From: Helicobacter macacae MIT 99-5501
Lineage (GTDB): Bacteria; Campylobacterota; Campylobacteria; Campylobacterales; Helicobacteraceae
Direction: 5' to 3'
Length of the DNA: 64,000 bases
Assembly (NCBI RefSeq): GCF_000507845.1
Contig: NZ_KI669455.1
Coordinates: forward strand, 253,441-317,440
The notes under the pieces were generated by a model. The model saw only the letters and a program-made list of their open reading frames with translations, ran no database searches and was not told where the DNA came from. Of this stretch, positions 24,813 to 35,146 are shown in pieces. The position numbers and the translations under genes are program-made. Numbering within the stretch: the stretch's first letter is position 1; every line of letters begins with the position of its first letter.

Positions 24813-27800
24813 CTAAAATTTATATCCCAATTGTAGCCAAAACTGCCTCCCCACCTCATAGACTGCCACAGCACTTGAGGAAGCAAAAGCCCCACTTGAA
24901 GTGCTGCCAGCATAAGCAGTATTGGCAATAGTTGATTTGATTTTGCTATTTAAGACATTAAAAATATCTACATTCATATATAGTGTTTGCCCATTATACA
25001 TATCTAGCTCAAATCCCAATCTCATATCCCAGCTAAAAGCATTTGGAAAACGCATTTTTCCATATTGAGAGCCCAAAAAGCTAGAATCATAGCGTGGGTC
25101 AGTCCTTGTGAGTATCACCATTCTGTCATAGCCCGCGCGAAATCTAAAAAAGTTATTCCACACCCACTTTGTTTTAGCGATTTTAAAAGCGTGTGTGGTA
25201 TCAAGTCGCAGGGTAAAAGGGCGCGCCCAATTTTCCACAGGTCTATCGCGATAGTTGATAATCTCTCCATTGTATTTGATAAGTGTATCATTGTAGTAGG
25301 CTTCATCTGCACTTAGTAGGTTGTAAGTGCGACTTGTGCGAGTGTAGTCAAAGGCAAAGAGATAGTTATGTGCCACACCATAAGTCGATATAGGTTTTAT
25401 GTTTTTTACACTTAGGCTAAAGATATGGCTTTGGCTACTGCCATCATTTGTCCAAATCGTGTAATTATTTGAGTAGCCCTCTAAGCTTGGCAAACCATTG
25501 CTATTTGTCCTAGAGCGGCGCATTATCTCATCTCTACCTTGCCTATAAATGTATTTAAACGCGATTTGAGCATAATTTAGATTTTGGCTTATTGCGCCCA
25601 TTAGCTCATCATCATAAGGGACTTTTAGTTTGTTAAATTTGTAAGTAGAATTATTTGTTGTGTTAGATTCTACAAACGGTTGATTTGAGGAAGTCCTTGT
25701 GTAGTTTTTTCGCAAGTTTTGTTCATTGTCATAAAGCCTATATGAAAAAAGATTGCGCCCATAGTAGCGATTTGCCCCAAAAGTAAGTGTAGTTTGGTAG
25801 GATTTCGCAATGGGCGTTATATATCCTAGTGAAAATCTAGGAGCAATCGTATGCTTACTCATATAGTCATCGCCATCAAGTCTTACACCGATTCTGGCAT
25901 TTAGTTCGCCTATTTTCACTCGCTCAAAGTTCAAATCTAGCTTCATATCATCTTCTGCAAAAATCCCATAAGACACGGAATCTAGGCTTGTTTTGCCTGC
26001 TTGATATACTTGCAGGGCATTGAAGTATTGCCCACTCCAATTTGCATTTGCTTGTGTCGTCCCTGTGGTAAATGTATCGCCAGACGAGCAAAAATCCTGC
26101 CCTATTCCAAATTGGTCTTTGTAGCAGGTGTTTGTATTTGTGTTTAGTGGTAGCCCAGAAGTGAAATACACATCTTCTAGCCGATTTCTTTGCACCTTTT
26201 GGTAATTGATTTCTGTGCCTATGCGAAATACATTATCAAAGATTCCCCACGACAAAGAATTGAAAGTAAAATCACTCTTTAGGCTAAGTGTATCTTGCAG
26301 TGTATCCAAATCGCCATATCCCCCCTCAATAGCCCTACCTGAATTGCCTGTGGTGACATTGGTATAAGCCCAATTATGAATACTTGAGCCATACCAGCTT
26401 ATATAGTAGTTTTTATCGCTTCGGCGAGAGTTTTCTATGCGTGTGTAGCCTAGCGAGTTTAGCCAAAATCCAATAGGAGTTTGCAGACTTGCCTTTAGCC
26501 CGCTTTGGATTCCGCCAGAATCCATTTGGTAGAAGCTGTCTTTGGCGTTATTTGTGAAGTAGGTGTTTGTTTGAGGCATATAGCCTAGATATGCTTCAAG
26601 CGTTAGATTTTCTGTAATGTCATAGTTCATCTTAGCATAGAAATTATAGCTTTGACGCTTTTGCTGCCTTGTGCCTCCCACTTCTGTGCCTATGTATGCC
26701 GTATTTGCCGCAGTTGTTTGTGGATAGGATTTTAGCGGGATAAAGCTCTGCGTGGTATTAAAGCTAGCCACTAGCCCGACTTTGTCCGTGATATAGCCCT
26801 CTGTGCTAGCACGGATAATATGCTTGTGAAAGTTTGGCTGATAGGCTTCACTTGCGCTAGCATAGAAATACTCCTCACTTGATTTATCTAGATGATACTC
26901 TGTCAAATCGCTTGAGGTAAATTGATAGCTTATATTTGCCCTCCAGCCATTTATTTCACCCGCATTTCTGCGTGGTTTGCGCACGGTGGCTTCTATCACA
27001 CCACCGCTAAATCTCCCATAAGCCGCACTGATATTGCTATCTTGCACGACAATACCCTCTAGCAGGCTTGTATCTATGGCAAAGCCTTGATTTTGCCCAC
27101 CTCGCAAGGTGTTTATGTTGTTATTTACTTCGCCGTGTGGGTCTAAGTCGTTGTTGATATTTAGTCCATCAATTTGGAAATTGTTTTGATAATAAAGCCC
27201 ACCTGAAATGCTGATATTTGCAGGGTCGATTTCGCCCTGCGCGGTAGAGCGATTTTGGGCATTGTCAAATTGCACATTTGGTAGCAAGCGCAAAATCGAG
27301 CCTATATCGCCATTGCCACTTGGGTGGGTTTGTATCATTGATTTTGAGATTACCCCAGCATTGCTTTGGTATTTTGCAGTTGAGCTAGATTTCACATCGG
27401 GCGAGCCATAAGCGACTATGCGTCCCAAATCTCTCTCGGTGATAGTCTGTGAAGCGTCTTTTTGGGGTTTGTCATATCGTTTTGTAGTCTGTGTAGCTTG
27501 CGTAGTAGGGCTATCAAAATCTTGGGTAGATTCTACTAAAGCTAGCTTGGCAATGTTTTTGTTTTGTTGCTTAGATTTTGTGGCGTTAGAATCAATATTT
27601 TTAGAATTGCTAGATTTGCTAGAATCCACTTGCCAAGACTTCGTAGGGATTGTGCGTGAGCTACTCTCTCTCTCTCTCTCGTTATCAGCGAGTGCAATCC
27701 CACTAGCGATTTGACTAGCAAATATCCCTTGCGTAGCAAGCACACCCATCGCATTTGCAAGTAAAAACGCCTTTTGAATACTTTTTTGCATATTTTTCAT
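24813..27800 (-). CDS. Large TonB-dependent receptor with a slippage repeat after the signal peptide
   Basis: The 995-residue outer-membrane receptor has a signal peptide (about 1-36) and a Ser/Lys/Thr-rich region (40-115). The plug domain (about 120-290) contains DIGSILRLLPNVQFD, ISGGLYYQNNFQIDGL and ISAAYGRFSGGVIEATV. A long barrel ends EVGRQFWLQLGYKF. The dinucleotide repeat at 27664-27680 encodes the acidic/basic ERERE run at 41-45. At the present 17 bases the gene is in frame. It is a paralogue of the truncated receptor at the window start. The ligand is unknown. AAGGAG precedes the ATG. The gene is divergent from gltB. Confidence 0.92.
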   Translation of the reverse strand: MKNMQKSIQKAFLLANAMGVLATQGIFASQIASGIALADNERERESSSRTIPTKSWQVDSSKSSNSKNIDSNATKSKQQNKNIAKLALVESTQDFDSPTTQATQTTKRYDKPQKDASQTITERDLGRIVAYGSPDVKSSSTAKYQSNAGVISKSMIQTHPSGNGDIGSILRLLPNVQFDNAQNRSTAQGEIDPANISISGGLYYQNNFQIDGLNINNDLDPHGEVNNNINTLRGGQNQGFAIDTSLLEGIVVQDSNISAAYGRFSGGVIEATVRKPRRNAGEINGWRANISYQFTSSDLTEYHLDKSSEEYFYASASEAYQPNFHKHIIRASTEGYITDKVGLVASFNTTQSFIPLKSYPQTTAANTAYIGTEVGGTRQQKRQSYNFYAKMNYDITENLTLEAYLGYMPQTNTYFTNNAKDSFYQMDSGGIQSGLKASLQTPIGFWLNSLGYTRIENSRRSDKNYYISWYGSSIHNWAYTNVTTGNSGRAIEGGYGDLDTLQDTLSLKSDFTFNSLSWGIFDNVFRIGTEINYQKVQRNRLEDVYFTSGLPLNTNTNTCYKDQFGIGQDFCSSGDTFTTGTTQANANWSGQYFNALQVYQAGKTSLDSVSYGIFAEDDMKLDLNFERVKIGELNARIGVRLDGDDYMSKHTIAPRFSLGYITPIAKSYQTTLTFGANRYYGRNLFSYRLYDNEQNLRKNYTRTSSNQPFVESNTTNNSTYKFNKLKVPYDDELMGAISQNLNYAQIAFKYIYRQGRDEIMRRSRTNSNGLPSLEGYSNNYTIWTNDGSSQSHIFSLSVKNIKPISTYGVAHNYLFAFDYTRTSRTYNLLSADEAYYNDTLIKYNGEIINYRDRPVENWARPFTLRLDTTHAFKIAKTKWVWNNFFRFRAGYDRMVILTRTDPRYDSSFLGSQYGKMRFPNAFSWDMRLGFELDMYNGQTLYMNVDIFNVLNSKIKSTIANTAYAGSTSSGAFASSSAVAVYEVGRQFWLQLGYKF
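27664..27680 (-). repeat. (GA)8.5 dinucleotide repeat in the receptor coding sequence
   Basis: Seventeen alternating bases, GA on the coding strand, lie in codons 41-46. By direct reading, losing one unit creates TAG at once. Gaining one unit shifts into a frame that ends at 27542 after about 45 codons. This is the classic arrangement for on/off switching by slipped-strand mispairing. Confidence 0.9.
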
Positions 27801-28093
27801 AACAACTCCTTAAAATATTTTCGCGCCATATTTTGCACCACAAAAGATATTTTCTCATTATTCATAGCTTTTTAAGAAAATAAGATTCAAATGCAAAATA
27901 AAAATATGAAATGATAAAACAAATAAACTTAATCAAACTTTAATAAGAGAAAATATCATAACCGAAAACAAAAAATCGCCAAAAACTACCAAGCATTTTT
28001 AGCCAACGATTTTTGTAAGCGCGTGAAATTTTGCTTAAAGCAACTTAACCTTAGTTTTGCTAGTAATTTATCATTATCTAAGCATAATAATAA
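27801..28093. other. Divergent intergenic region, receptor/gltB
   Basis: No gene is seen. The region is very AT-rich. TTTATCATTATC near 28066-28077 resembles half of a Fur box, and a second ATATCAT is near 27950. These might serve both the receptor and gltB, but the match is partial. Confidence 0.3.
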
Positions 28094-28099
28094 TATAAT
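28094..28099 (+). promoter_or_regulatory. -10 box for gltBD
   Basis: AATATAATGCC carries a perfect TATAAT. The start codon is 179 bases further on, so a long leader of about 170 bases is predicted. Confidence 0.55.
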
Positions 28100-28277
28100 G
28101 CCCTCCCTAAAATTCACAGCGACAAACTGCCCAAAGCAATACATAAGCTACGCGCTTTTAGCAAAATAGGGCAAATCTAGGACAAAAGGCAACTTAAAGG
28201 CAGAATCTTTACAAACTATCTTGCAAAATCTAAAACTGCAAAATCCACAACAAAAATCCACAATTTAAGGAGAGAAA

Positions 28278-31200
28278 ATGAGCAAACAAGCACATTTGCA
28301 AATCCCCAAGCAAATCCCAAAAATCCCCCCAAAGCCTTTAGACAAAATCTCACACGCTTCAAATTCACTACAAACCCCATCACAGCATACTACCCACACC
28401 ACAAATCACATTTGCCAAAATCCACTAGATTCTAACCATATCGGGCTATATGAGCCACGATTTGAGCACGATGCGTGCGGAATCGGCGCGGTGGCAAATA
28501 TCCGTGGTATCCGCTCACACAAAGTCATCACAAACGCCCTCCAAATCCTGCTTCAGCTTGAGCACAGAGGCGGGACAAGTGCAGATGACACTTCAGGCGA
28601 TGGTGCGGGGATTTTGCTTCAGCTTCCACACGAGTTTTTTACCTCTCAAAATCTAAGTTTTGCCCTCCCAGATGAGGGGGACTATGCCGTAGCGCAAGTA
28701 TTTCTCTCTCCAAATGTCGAGGCAAAAGAGGAGGGCAAAGCCCTCATAGCCCAAACCCTGCAAGAAAAGGGCTTAGAAGTGTTAGGATTTCGTTTTGTCC
28801 CTGTAAATCCAAGCGCAATAGGGCAAGTAGCAAGAGATGCGATGCCCTACTTCCTCCAAGTCTTTGTCGCTCGTCCAAAAGACATTGCTCAAGGGATAGA
28901 TTTTGAGCGCAAACTCTATATAGCAAGGCGAGCGATTGAGAAAAAGGCTTATGCCCAAAATCTAGCTAGGTTTTATATCTGCTCTTTTTCATCACGGACT
29001 ATCGTGTATAAAGGAATGCTTATCTCCACACAGCTAAGTGATTTTTATCTAGACCTAAAAGATGTCAATATGAAGTCTGCTATCGCCCTAGTGCATTCGC
29101 GCTTTAGCACCAATACCTTTCCTAGCTGGGAGCGCGCCCACCCCAATCGCTATATGGTGCATAATGGCGAGATAAACACCATAAAGGGCAATGTAGATTC
29201 TATGCGAGCGCGTGAGGGGCTGTGCAAAAGTGATTATTTTGATGATTTAAGCGAGGTGTTTCCTATCATTGCTAAGCCCTCAAGTGATTCTGCGATGTTT
29301 GATAATACTTTAGAGTTTTTAAGCCTAAATGGACGAAGCCTAGAAGAAGCATTTATGATGATGATACCCGAGCCGTGGAGCAAAAATCACAATATGGACC
29401 CGCGCAAAAGGGCGTTTTATGAGTATCACTCCACGCTTATGGAGCCCTGGGATGGACCTGCTTCTATCATATTTACCGATGGGATTATTATGGGAGCGAG
29501 CTTGGATAGAAATGGATTTCGCCCATCGCGCTACTACCTCACAAAAGATGATTTTTTGATTTTGGCTAGCGAAACAGGCACACTAAACATAGATGAAGCA
29601 AACATAAAAGCAAAAAAGCGACTAGAACCGGGCAAGCTACTTCTAGTGGATACTGCGCGTGGTAGGCTAGTCTCTGACTCCGAGCTAAAAGACCAATACG
29701 CCAATGCAAAGCCATACACAAAATGGCTAGAAAACCTTATCAAAATCGAAAAACTAGAATCTAGCAAGCACAAGCACGAGTTTATGTCAAAAGAGAAAGT
29801 CTTGCTACTGCAAAGCGCGTTTGGCTGGAGCTATGAGGAAGTAAAAACTAGCATCTTACCTATGGCACAGCAAGGCAAAGAAAGCCTCGCTGCTATGGGG
29901 ATTGACACGCCTTTGGCGGTGCTAGATTCTACCCCACAAAATCTATTTAAATACTTTAAGCAGCTTTTTGCTCAAGTAACAAACCCACCACTAGATGCTA
30001 TAAGAGAAGAAATCGTAACTTCACAGAGAATCTACTTAGGACGCGAGGGCAATCTCCTAAAGCCAAATGAGACAAACTGCAAGCGAGTAAAGCTAACCTC
30101 TCCTATCATTAGCAATGAAGAGCTACACAAAATCCAAAACCTAAAAGGCTTTAGCGTAAAAACACTCTCTATTGTGTTTGACTACACCAAGCAGACTTTA
30201 CAAGACGCGCTAGATTCACTATTTGCAGACGCGCTAGAATCTATCGAAAAGGGCGCGTCTATCATTATCCTAAGCGATAAAGGCATAGACAAAAATCTTT
30301 GTGCGATTCCCTCACTTCTAGCCGTATCTGGCTTGCACAACTTCCTTGTGCGCAAAAACCGCCGCACTCACGCAAGCCTCATCATAGAATCAGGCGAGCC
30401 AAGAGAGATTCATCATCTTGCGTGTTTGCTAGGATTTGGTGCGACTGCGATAAATCCGTATTTGATTTATGAGTGCTTATATCAGCTGATTTTGCAAAAA
30501 GAGCTGGAGATTCCCTATGAGAAAGCATTGGCAAACTATATAAAAGCCGCCTCTAAAGGTATCGTAAAAATCGCTTCAAAAATGGGAATCTCCACTATGC
30601 AAAGCTACAATGGTGCGCAAATCTTTGAGTGCATAGGCATAGGCTCACAAGTCATTGAGAGGTATTTCACTTCCACGCCTAGCAAGATAGAGGGTATAGG
30701 GCTAGAGGACATTGAAGCAGACTATCTGTGCGTGCACAAAGCCGCCTTTAGCGCACCACAAATCAACGCCCTGCAATCAAAAGGCGCACACAAATGGCGA
30801 GCAGGATATAGCAATGAAGCAAGCACCGCAAACACACATTCTGCAAGCACTCACTCTTGCGACAAAGAGGAGCATTTGCTTGACCCTATGGCGATTTTTC
30901 GCTTACAAGAAGCCTGCAGGCGTGGAAGCTATGAGCTTTTCAAAGAATACACAAGTATTATAGATTCTAAGCTAGTAAATCTACGAGACGCACTTGAGCT
31001 AGACTTTAGCGAAGCAATTAGCCTTGATGAGGTAGAAAGTATAGATTCTATCATCAAGCGGTTTAAAACAGGTGCGATGAGCTATGGCTCTATATCCAAA
31101 GAAGCTCACGAATGCCTAGCAATCGCTATGAATAGACTAGGTGCTAGAAGCAATAGTGGCGAGGGTGGCGAAAACGCAGAGAGATACAAAAAAGAACCAA

Positions 31201-32972
31201 ATGGAGATTCTAAATCAAGCGCAATAAAGCAAGTCGCTAGCGGACGATTTGGCGTAAATATCGAATACCTTGCCAACGCAAAAGAAATCCAAATCAAAGT
31301 CGCACAAGGCGCAAAGCCGGGCGAGGGTGGACAGCTCCCGGGGTTTAAAGTATATCCTTGGATAGCTAGGGCTAGACACTCTACCCCCGGTGTCGCGCTT
31401 ATCTCGCCACCACCACACCACGATATTTACTCTATTGAGGATTTAGCCCAACTAATCTATGACCTAAAAAACGCAAACCCTCACGCAAATATCTCTGTCA
31501 AACTTGTCGCAGAATCTGGCATAGGCACAGTCGCTGCTGGCGTGGCAAAAGCAGGGGCAAATATTATCCTAGTTTCTGGCTATGACGGGGGGACGGGAGC
31601 AAGCCCCAAAACTTCTATTGCCAATGCTGGAATGCCTTGGGAGCTAGGACTAGCAGAGACTCATCAAACGCTGATTCTAAATGGACTTAGAGAGCGAGTG
31701 AGGCTAGAGACAGATGGCAAGCTGCTAAGCGGGCGGGATTTGGCTATCGCTACGCTACTAGGTGCAGAAGAATACGGCTTTGCCACCGCACCACTTATTG
31801 TTATGGGTTGCACGATGATGAGGGTGTGTCATCTAAACACCTGCCCATTTGGTATCGCTACGCAAGATAAGCTACTTAGAGAGCGATTTGCTGGCAAGGT
31901 AGAAGATGTGATGAATTTTATGCGATTTATCGCTGAAGAGCTACGAGAATATATGGCTAGGCTTGGGTTTCGCACCATAGATGAAATGGTAGGGCGTGTA
32001 GATAAATTGCGACAAAAAAAGTTATCAGGCAAAGCCTCAAAAATCAACCTAGATAGAATGATAAAAAATCTACCCACCTATAACCAAACCGCCACTTATT
32101 GTAAAGATTTCAAAGACAATAAGCTAGAAAAAACGCTAGATTCTACCATACTGCTACCTTTGTGCAAAAAAGCTCTCCAAGAGGAGCGCAAAACAAATCT
32201 AGCACTAGAAGTTTCAAATCTCTCACGCACATTTGGTGCTATGCTTTCTTATGAAATCACAAAAATCTACGGCGCAAAGGGGCTAAAAGAGGACACTATC
32301 CACATAAAAGCCATAGGCAGTGCGGGCAATAGCTTTGGAGCATTTCTAAACTACGGAGTGAAGCTAGAAATCATAGGCGATGCAAATGACTATCTAGGCA
32401 AAGGCTTAAGTGGTGGCAAAATCATCGCTCGCATAAGTGAGGAATCCTCTCTAAGCCCTGAGGAAAACATAATCGTAGGCAATGCTTGCCTATATGGTGC
32501 AACCGCAGGGGAAGTCTATCTAGATGGCATAGCAGGGGAGAGATTTTGCGTGCGAAATTCTGGCGTGAGCGCGGTAGTGCTAGGTATGGGAGTGCACGGG
32601 TGTGAGTATATGACAGGTGGGCGCGTGCTATGTCTAGGCGATGTGGGCGAAAACTTCGCAGCAGGTATGAGTGGGGGCTATGCTTTTGTGCTAGGACAGC
32701 ACAATATCCCGCGTGTAAATGCCGAGCTAGTAGACATAAAAGAGCTAAGCAAAGAAGATGAGCGCGAGATAAAGCAAATGCTACAAACCCACATTGACTA
32801 CACAGGCTCAAAAAAGGCAAAAGAAGTGCTAGGGCGATTTAACAAAAATGACTTTTTTAAGATTTTGCCACGCGATTATGAGGTGGCATTGCGCGCATTG
32901 CAATCGTGCAAAAACGAGCCAAATCCCGAGCTAGCGGCGTTTGAAAAAATCACAAAAGCATCAAAAAAATAA
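28278..32972 (+). CDS. gltB: Glutamate synthase (GOGAT) large subunit
   Basis: The 1564-residue enzyme transfers the glutamine amide to 2-oxoglutarate. The mature N-terminus should be Cys67 (EHDACGIG), the class II amidotransferase nucleophile, so residues 1-66 are an unusually long, Pro/Thr/His-rich propeptide. The central and FMN-binding domains follow (GAMSYGSISKEAHE, then SGYDGGTGASP near 1100). The 3Fe-4S cysteines lie in VMGCTMMRVCHLNTCPFG, and the C-terminal GXGXG repeat domain contains GLSGGKIIARI. A Ser/Thr/His-rich insert lies near 835-865. RBS AAGGAGAG. It pairs with gltD, 37 bases downstream. Confidence 0.96.
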   Translation: MSKQAHLQIPKQIPKIPPKPLDKISHASNSLQTPSQHTTHTTNHICQNPLDSNHIGLYEPRFEHDACGIGAVANIRGIRSHKVITNALQILLQLEHRGGTSADDTSGDGAGILLQLPHEFFTSQNLSFALPDEGDYAVAQVFLSPNVEAKEEGKALIAQTLQEKGLEVLGFRFVPVNPSAIGQVARDAMPYFLQVFVARPKDIAQGIDFERKLYIARRAIEKKAYAQNLARFYICSFSSRTIVYKGMLISTQLSDFYLDLKDVNMKSAIALVHSRFSTNTFPSWERAHPNRYMVHNGEINTIKGNVDSMRAREGLCKSDYFDDLSEVFPIIAKPSSDSAMFDNTLEFLSLNGRSLEEAFMMMIPEPWSKNHNMDPRKRAFYEYHSTLMEPWDGPASIIFTDGIIMGASLDRNGFRPSRYYLTKDDFLILASETGTLNIDEANIKAKKRLEPGKLLLVDTARGRLVSDSELKDQYANAKPYTKWLENLIKIEKLESSKHKHEFMSKEKVLLLQSAFGWSYEEVKTSILPMAQQGKESLAAMGIDTPLAVLDSTPQNLFKYFKQLFAQVTNPPLDAIREEIVTSQRIYLGREGNLLKPNETNCKRVKLTSPIISNEELHKIQNLKGFSVKTLSIVFDYTKQTLQDALDSLFADALESIEKGASIIILSDKGIDKNLCAIPSLLAVSGLHNFLVRKNRRTHASLIIESGEPREIHHLACLLGFGATAINPYLIYECLYQLILQKELEIPYEKALANYIKAASKGIVKIASKMGISTMQSYNGAQIFECIGIGSQVIERYFTSTPSKIEGIGLEDIEADYLCVHKAAFSAPQINALQSKGAHKWRAGYSNEASTANTHSASTHSCDKEEHLLDPMAIFRLQEACRRGSYELFKEYTSIIDSKLVNLRDALELDFSEAISLDEVESIDSIIKRFKTGAMSYGSISKEAHECLAIAMNRLGARSNSGEGGENAERYKKEPNGDSKSSAIKQVASGRFGVNIEYLANAKEIQIKVAQGAKPGEGGQLPGFKVYPWIARARHSTPGVALISPPPHHDIYSIEDLAQLIYDLKNANPHANISVKLVAESGIGTVAAGVAKAGANIILVSGYDGGTGASPKTSIANAGMPWELGLAETHQTLILNGLRERVRLETDGKLLSGRDLAIATLLGAEEYGFATAPLIVMGCTMMRVCHLNTCPFGIATQDKLLRERFAGKVEDVMNFMRFIAEELREYMARLGFRTIDEMVGRVDKLRQKKLSGKASKINLDRMIKNLPTYNQTATYCKDFKDNKLEKTLDSTILLPLCKKALQEERKTNLALEVSNLSRTFGAMLSYEITKIYGAKGLKEDTIHIKAIGSAGNSFGAFLNYGVKLEIIGDANDYLGKGLSGGKIIARISEESSLSPEENIIVGNACLYGATAGEVYLDGIAGERFCVRNSGVSAVVLGMGVHGCEYMTGGRVLCLGDVGENFAAGMSGGYAFVLGQHNIPRVNAELVDIKELSKEDEREIKQMLQTHIDYTGSKKAKEVLGRFNKNDFFKILPRDYEVALRALQSCKNEPNPELAAFEKITKASKK

Positions 32973-33009
32973 GGCAAATATTTTGACAAAAGCCAATAAG
33001 GAGTAAAAA

Positions 33010-34677
33010 ATGGGTAACCCACGCGGATTTATTGATTTTAGCAAGCAAAAACCACAGGCGCAAAGCCCAAAAGAGAGAATCAAGCATTATGGGGAGTTTT
33101 ATACACCATTGCCCATAGAGGAGCAGCAAAGACAAGCAGGGCGGTGTATGGATTGTGGTGTTGCGTTTTGCCACACAGGGATAAATGCCCCCGCCCAAAA
33201 GCCTTATAGCGAAGTCGCTAGGCAAAATCTCCCCACTTGCACTTCACAATCGTGGCGAGTAAGCGGAGGCGAGATAGGCTGTCCGCTACACAACCTTATT
33301 CCCGAGTGGAATGATTTAGTCTATCGTTCCCATTGGGAGCAGGCATATCATCGATTAAGCCTTACCAATCCATTCCCTGAATTTACAGGGCGTGTATGCC
33401 CAGCACCTTGCGAGGATTCTTGTGTATGCGCGATAAATGGCGAATCTGTGGCAATCAAAAACACCGAGCTAAATATCATTGAGAATGCCTTTGAAAATGG
33501 GCTTGTAAAGCCATTTAGCCCCAAAGTCAAAAGTGGCAAAAAAGTCGCCATCATCGGCTCTGGTCCTGCAGGACTAGCTTGCGCTAATAGCTTAAATGAG
33601 CTAGGGCATAGTGTGGTAGTCTATGAGCGAAGCGATAAAATAGGTGGGCTACTAATGTATGGAATCCCTGATATGAAGCTAGATAAATCTATCGTGCAAA
33701 GACGCGTAGAGATAATGCAAAAAAGCGGCATAGAATTTCGCGTAAATGAGGATATAAACACCAAAGCAAAAGCAGATAAGATTTTAGCCCAATATGACGC
33801 AGTGGTGCTAGCCACAGGTGCTAGCAAGCCTATTGATTTACAAATCGAGGGCAGGGATAGTAAGGGGATAATGTTTGCTATGGATTTTTTGCGTGATAAT
33901 ACAAAAAAACTCCTCCAAAGCGCGACTTCAGCCAAAAAAGAGTGCGCAAAAAAAGGTAGCGACATAGCAAAAGATAAACGCGTGCTTATCATCGGCAGTG
34001 GCGATACTAGCGTAGACTGCGTGGCAGTGGCATTGCGACAAGGAGCTAGCTCTATCACACGCTTTGAGCGAAGTCCTAAGCGAGAGCAAAACCGCGCAAA
34101 ATCAAATCCTTGGCCACTAAAAAAGCAGACTTTTTACACAGACTATGGGCTAGAAGAGGCAATAGAGCATTTTGGAAAAGATGTGCGTGAGTATCAAAAG
34201 CTAACCAAAAAATTTATCGCCAAAAACGGACAGGTAAGCGGTGTAGTCGCAGTGGATTTGGAGTGGAAACAAGAGGGCGAAAAAAGAGTTCGTTCTGAAG
34301 TAAGCGGAAGCGAGAAAGAATACAAAGCGGATTTGGTGTTACTTGCTATGGGGTTTAGCGGGAGTGAAGAAGTCCTAAAAAGCGCGTTTGGGGTGGAGTT
34401 TGATAGCAACGGCAATGTAGCTACAAAATGTGGCGATAGTGCGGGATTTTCTAGCCCAAGCAAGTCTTTAGCCACTTCTTTGGAGAAAGAAACCACAGAT
34501 TTTTCTGCGAGCGATATTGAAAGTGGTATCGCAAAATCTAGTGCAAATCTTTTTCACACAAGCAGGGACAAAGTCTATGCTTGTGGGGATTCACGCATAG
34601 GGCAAAGCCTCGTTGTATGGGCTATCGCTGATGGGGTTTGCTGTGCCAAAGCCGTGCATAGTGCTCTAAGTGAGTAG
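33010..34677 (+). CDS. gltD: Glutamate synthase small subunit
   Basis: The 555-residue protein supplies NADPH electrons to GltB. N-terminal cysteines for Fe-S clusters occur in GRCMDCGVAFCH and in CPAPCEDSCVC. The FAD-binding GSGPAGLACANSLNELG is near 180, and the NADPH-binding GSGDTSVDCVAVALRQG is near 330. The C-terminal FAD segment is YACGDSRIGQSLVVWAIADG. It is longer than the ~470-480 norm, mainly through a Ser/Thr-rich insert at about 475-518 and a Lys-rich one near 300-320. RBS AAGGAG. It is likely co-transcribed with gltB. Confidence 0.95.
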   Translation: MGNPRGFIDFSKQKPQAQSPKERIKHYGEFYTPLPIEEQQRQAGRCMDCGVAFCHTGINAPAQKPYSEVARQNLPTCTSQSWRVSGGEIGCPLHNLIPEWNDLVYRSHWEQAYHRLSLTNPFPEFTGRVCPAPCEDSCVCAINGESVAIKNTELNIIENAFENGLVKPFSPKVKSGKKVAIIGSGPAGLACANSLNELGHSVVVYERSDKIGGLLMYGIPDMKLDKSIVQRRVEIMQKSGIEFRVNEDINTKAKADKILAQYDAVVLATGASKPIDLQIEGRDSKGIMFAMDFLRDNTKKLLQSATSAKKECAKKGSDIAKDKRVLIIGSGDTSVDCVAVALRQGASSITRFERSPKREQNRAKSNPWPLKKQTFYTDYGLEEAIEHFGKDVREYQKLTKKFIAKNGQVSGVVAVDLEWKQEGEKRVRSEVSGSEKEYKADLVLLAMGFSGSEEVLKSAFGVEFDSNGNVATKCGDSAGFSSPSKSLATSLEKETTDFSASDIESGIAKSSANLFHTSRDKVYACGDSRIGQSLVVWAIADGVCCAKAVHSALSE

Positions 34678-34700
34678 TTTGGCATTTTTACGCGCTTTTT

Positions 34701-34733
34701 GGTTTTGTGATTTTTTTAAGCAATCACAAAACC
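34701..34733. terminator. Hairpin after gltD
   Basis: GGTTTTGTGATT and AATCACAAAACC form a perfect 12-bp stem with a 9-base loop, 24 bases after the gltD stop. The T-run lies inside the loop rather than after the stem, so strength is uncertain. Confidence 0.5.
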
Positions 34734-35099
34734 TCTAAGCAATTTATCAAGGCATTTTATCAAGCAGTGATAAAAGCGCAAAAAAGTTTTTCAAAGATTC
34801 TAAAAGATTTTTCTAAAAGATTTTTCTAACCGCGACACAAATCAAACTTCTAAAACTACCAAAACCTACAAAAAGCATTTTACTTCCCAAAATGTGCTTG
34901 CAACGCGCTTAAAATCTAACACCAATAAAAATACATAATAAATTCACACAAAACGCATTTACCAAAGCACTTTCATTCACACGCGCTTTTTGCAGAAAGC
35001 TAAAAAGCACGATAAAAGCAAGATTTCTCATTAAGATATTCATTTTAAGACATTTATAAGAATTACTCGCTTTTTTATTTTATTTTTATTTTTTTGTAT
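34734..35099. other. Intergenic region before the TonB receptor
   Basis: No gene is seen. Bases 35020-35070 contain several AT-rich palindrome-like pieces (CTCATTAAGATATTCATTTTA and TTATAAGAATTA) that could be operator sequence for an iron-type regulator. No tRNA was seen. Confidence 0.3.
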
Positions 35100-35105
35100 T
35101 ATAAT
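35100..35105 (+). promoter_or_regulatory. -10 box for the 778-residue TonB receptor
   Basis: TATTATAATGCGGG holds a perfect TATAAT. It overlaps the first possible ATG of the frame (35104), which shows that translation must start later, at 35158. Confidence 0.6.
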
Positions 35106-35133
35106 GCGGGCATTTTTTTATTTTATGTGTAAG

Positions 35134-35146
35134 TATGATTCTCATA
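35134..35146 (+). promoter_or_regulatory. Candidate operator palindrome in the receptor leader
   Basis: TATGA-TTC-TCATA is a perfect 5-3-5 inverted repeat between the predicted transcript start and the ribosome-binding site. It resembles the core of Fur-type operators. Iron control of the receptor is an inference. Confidence 0.35.
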
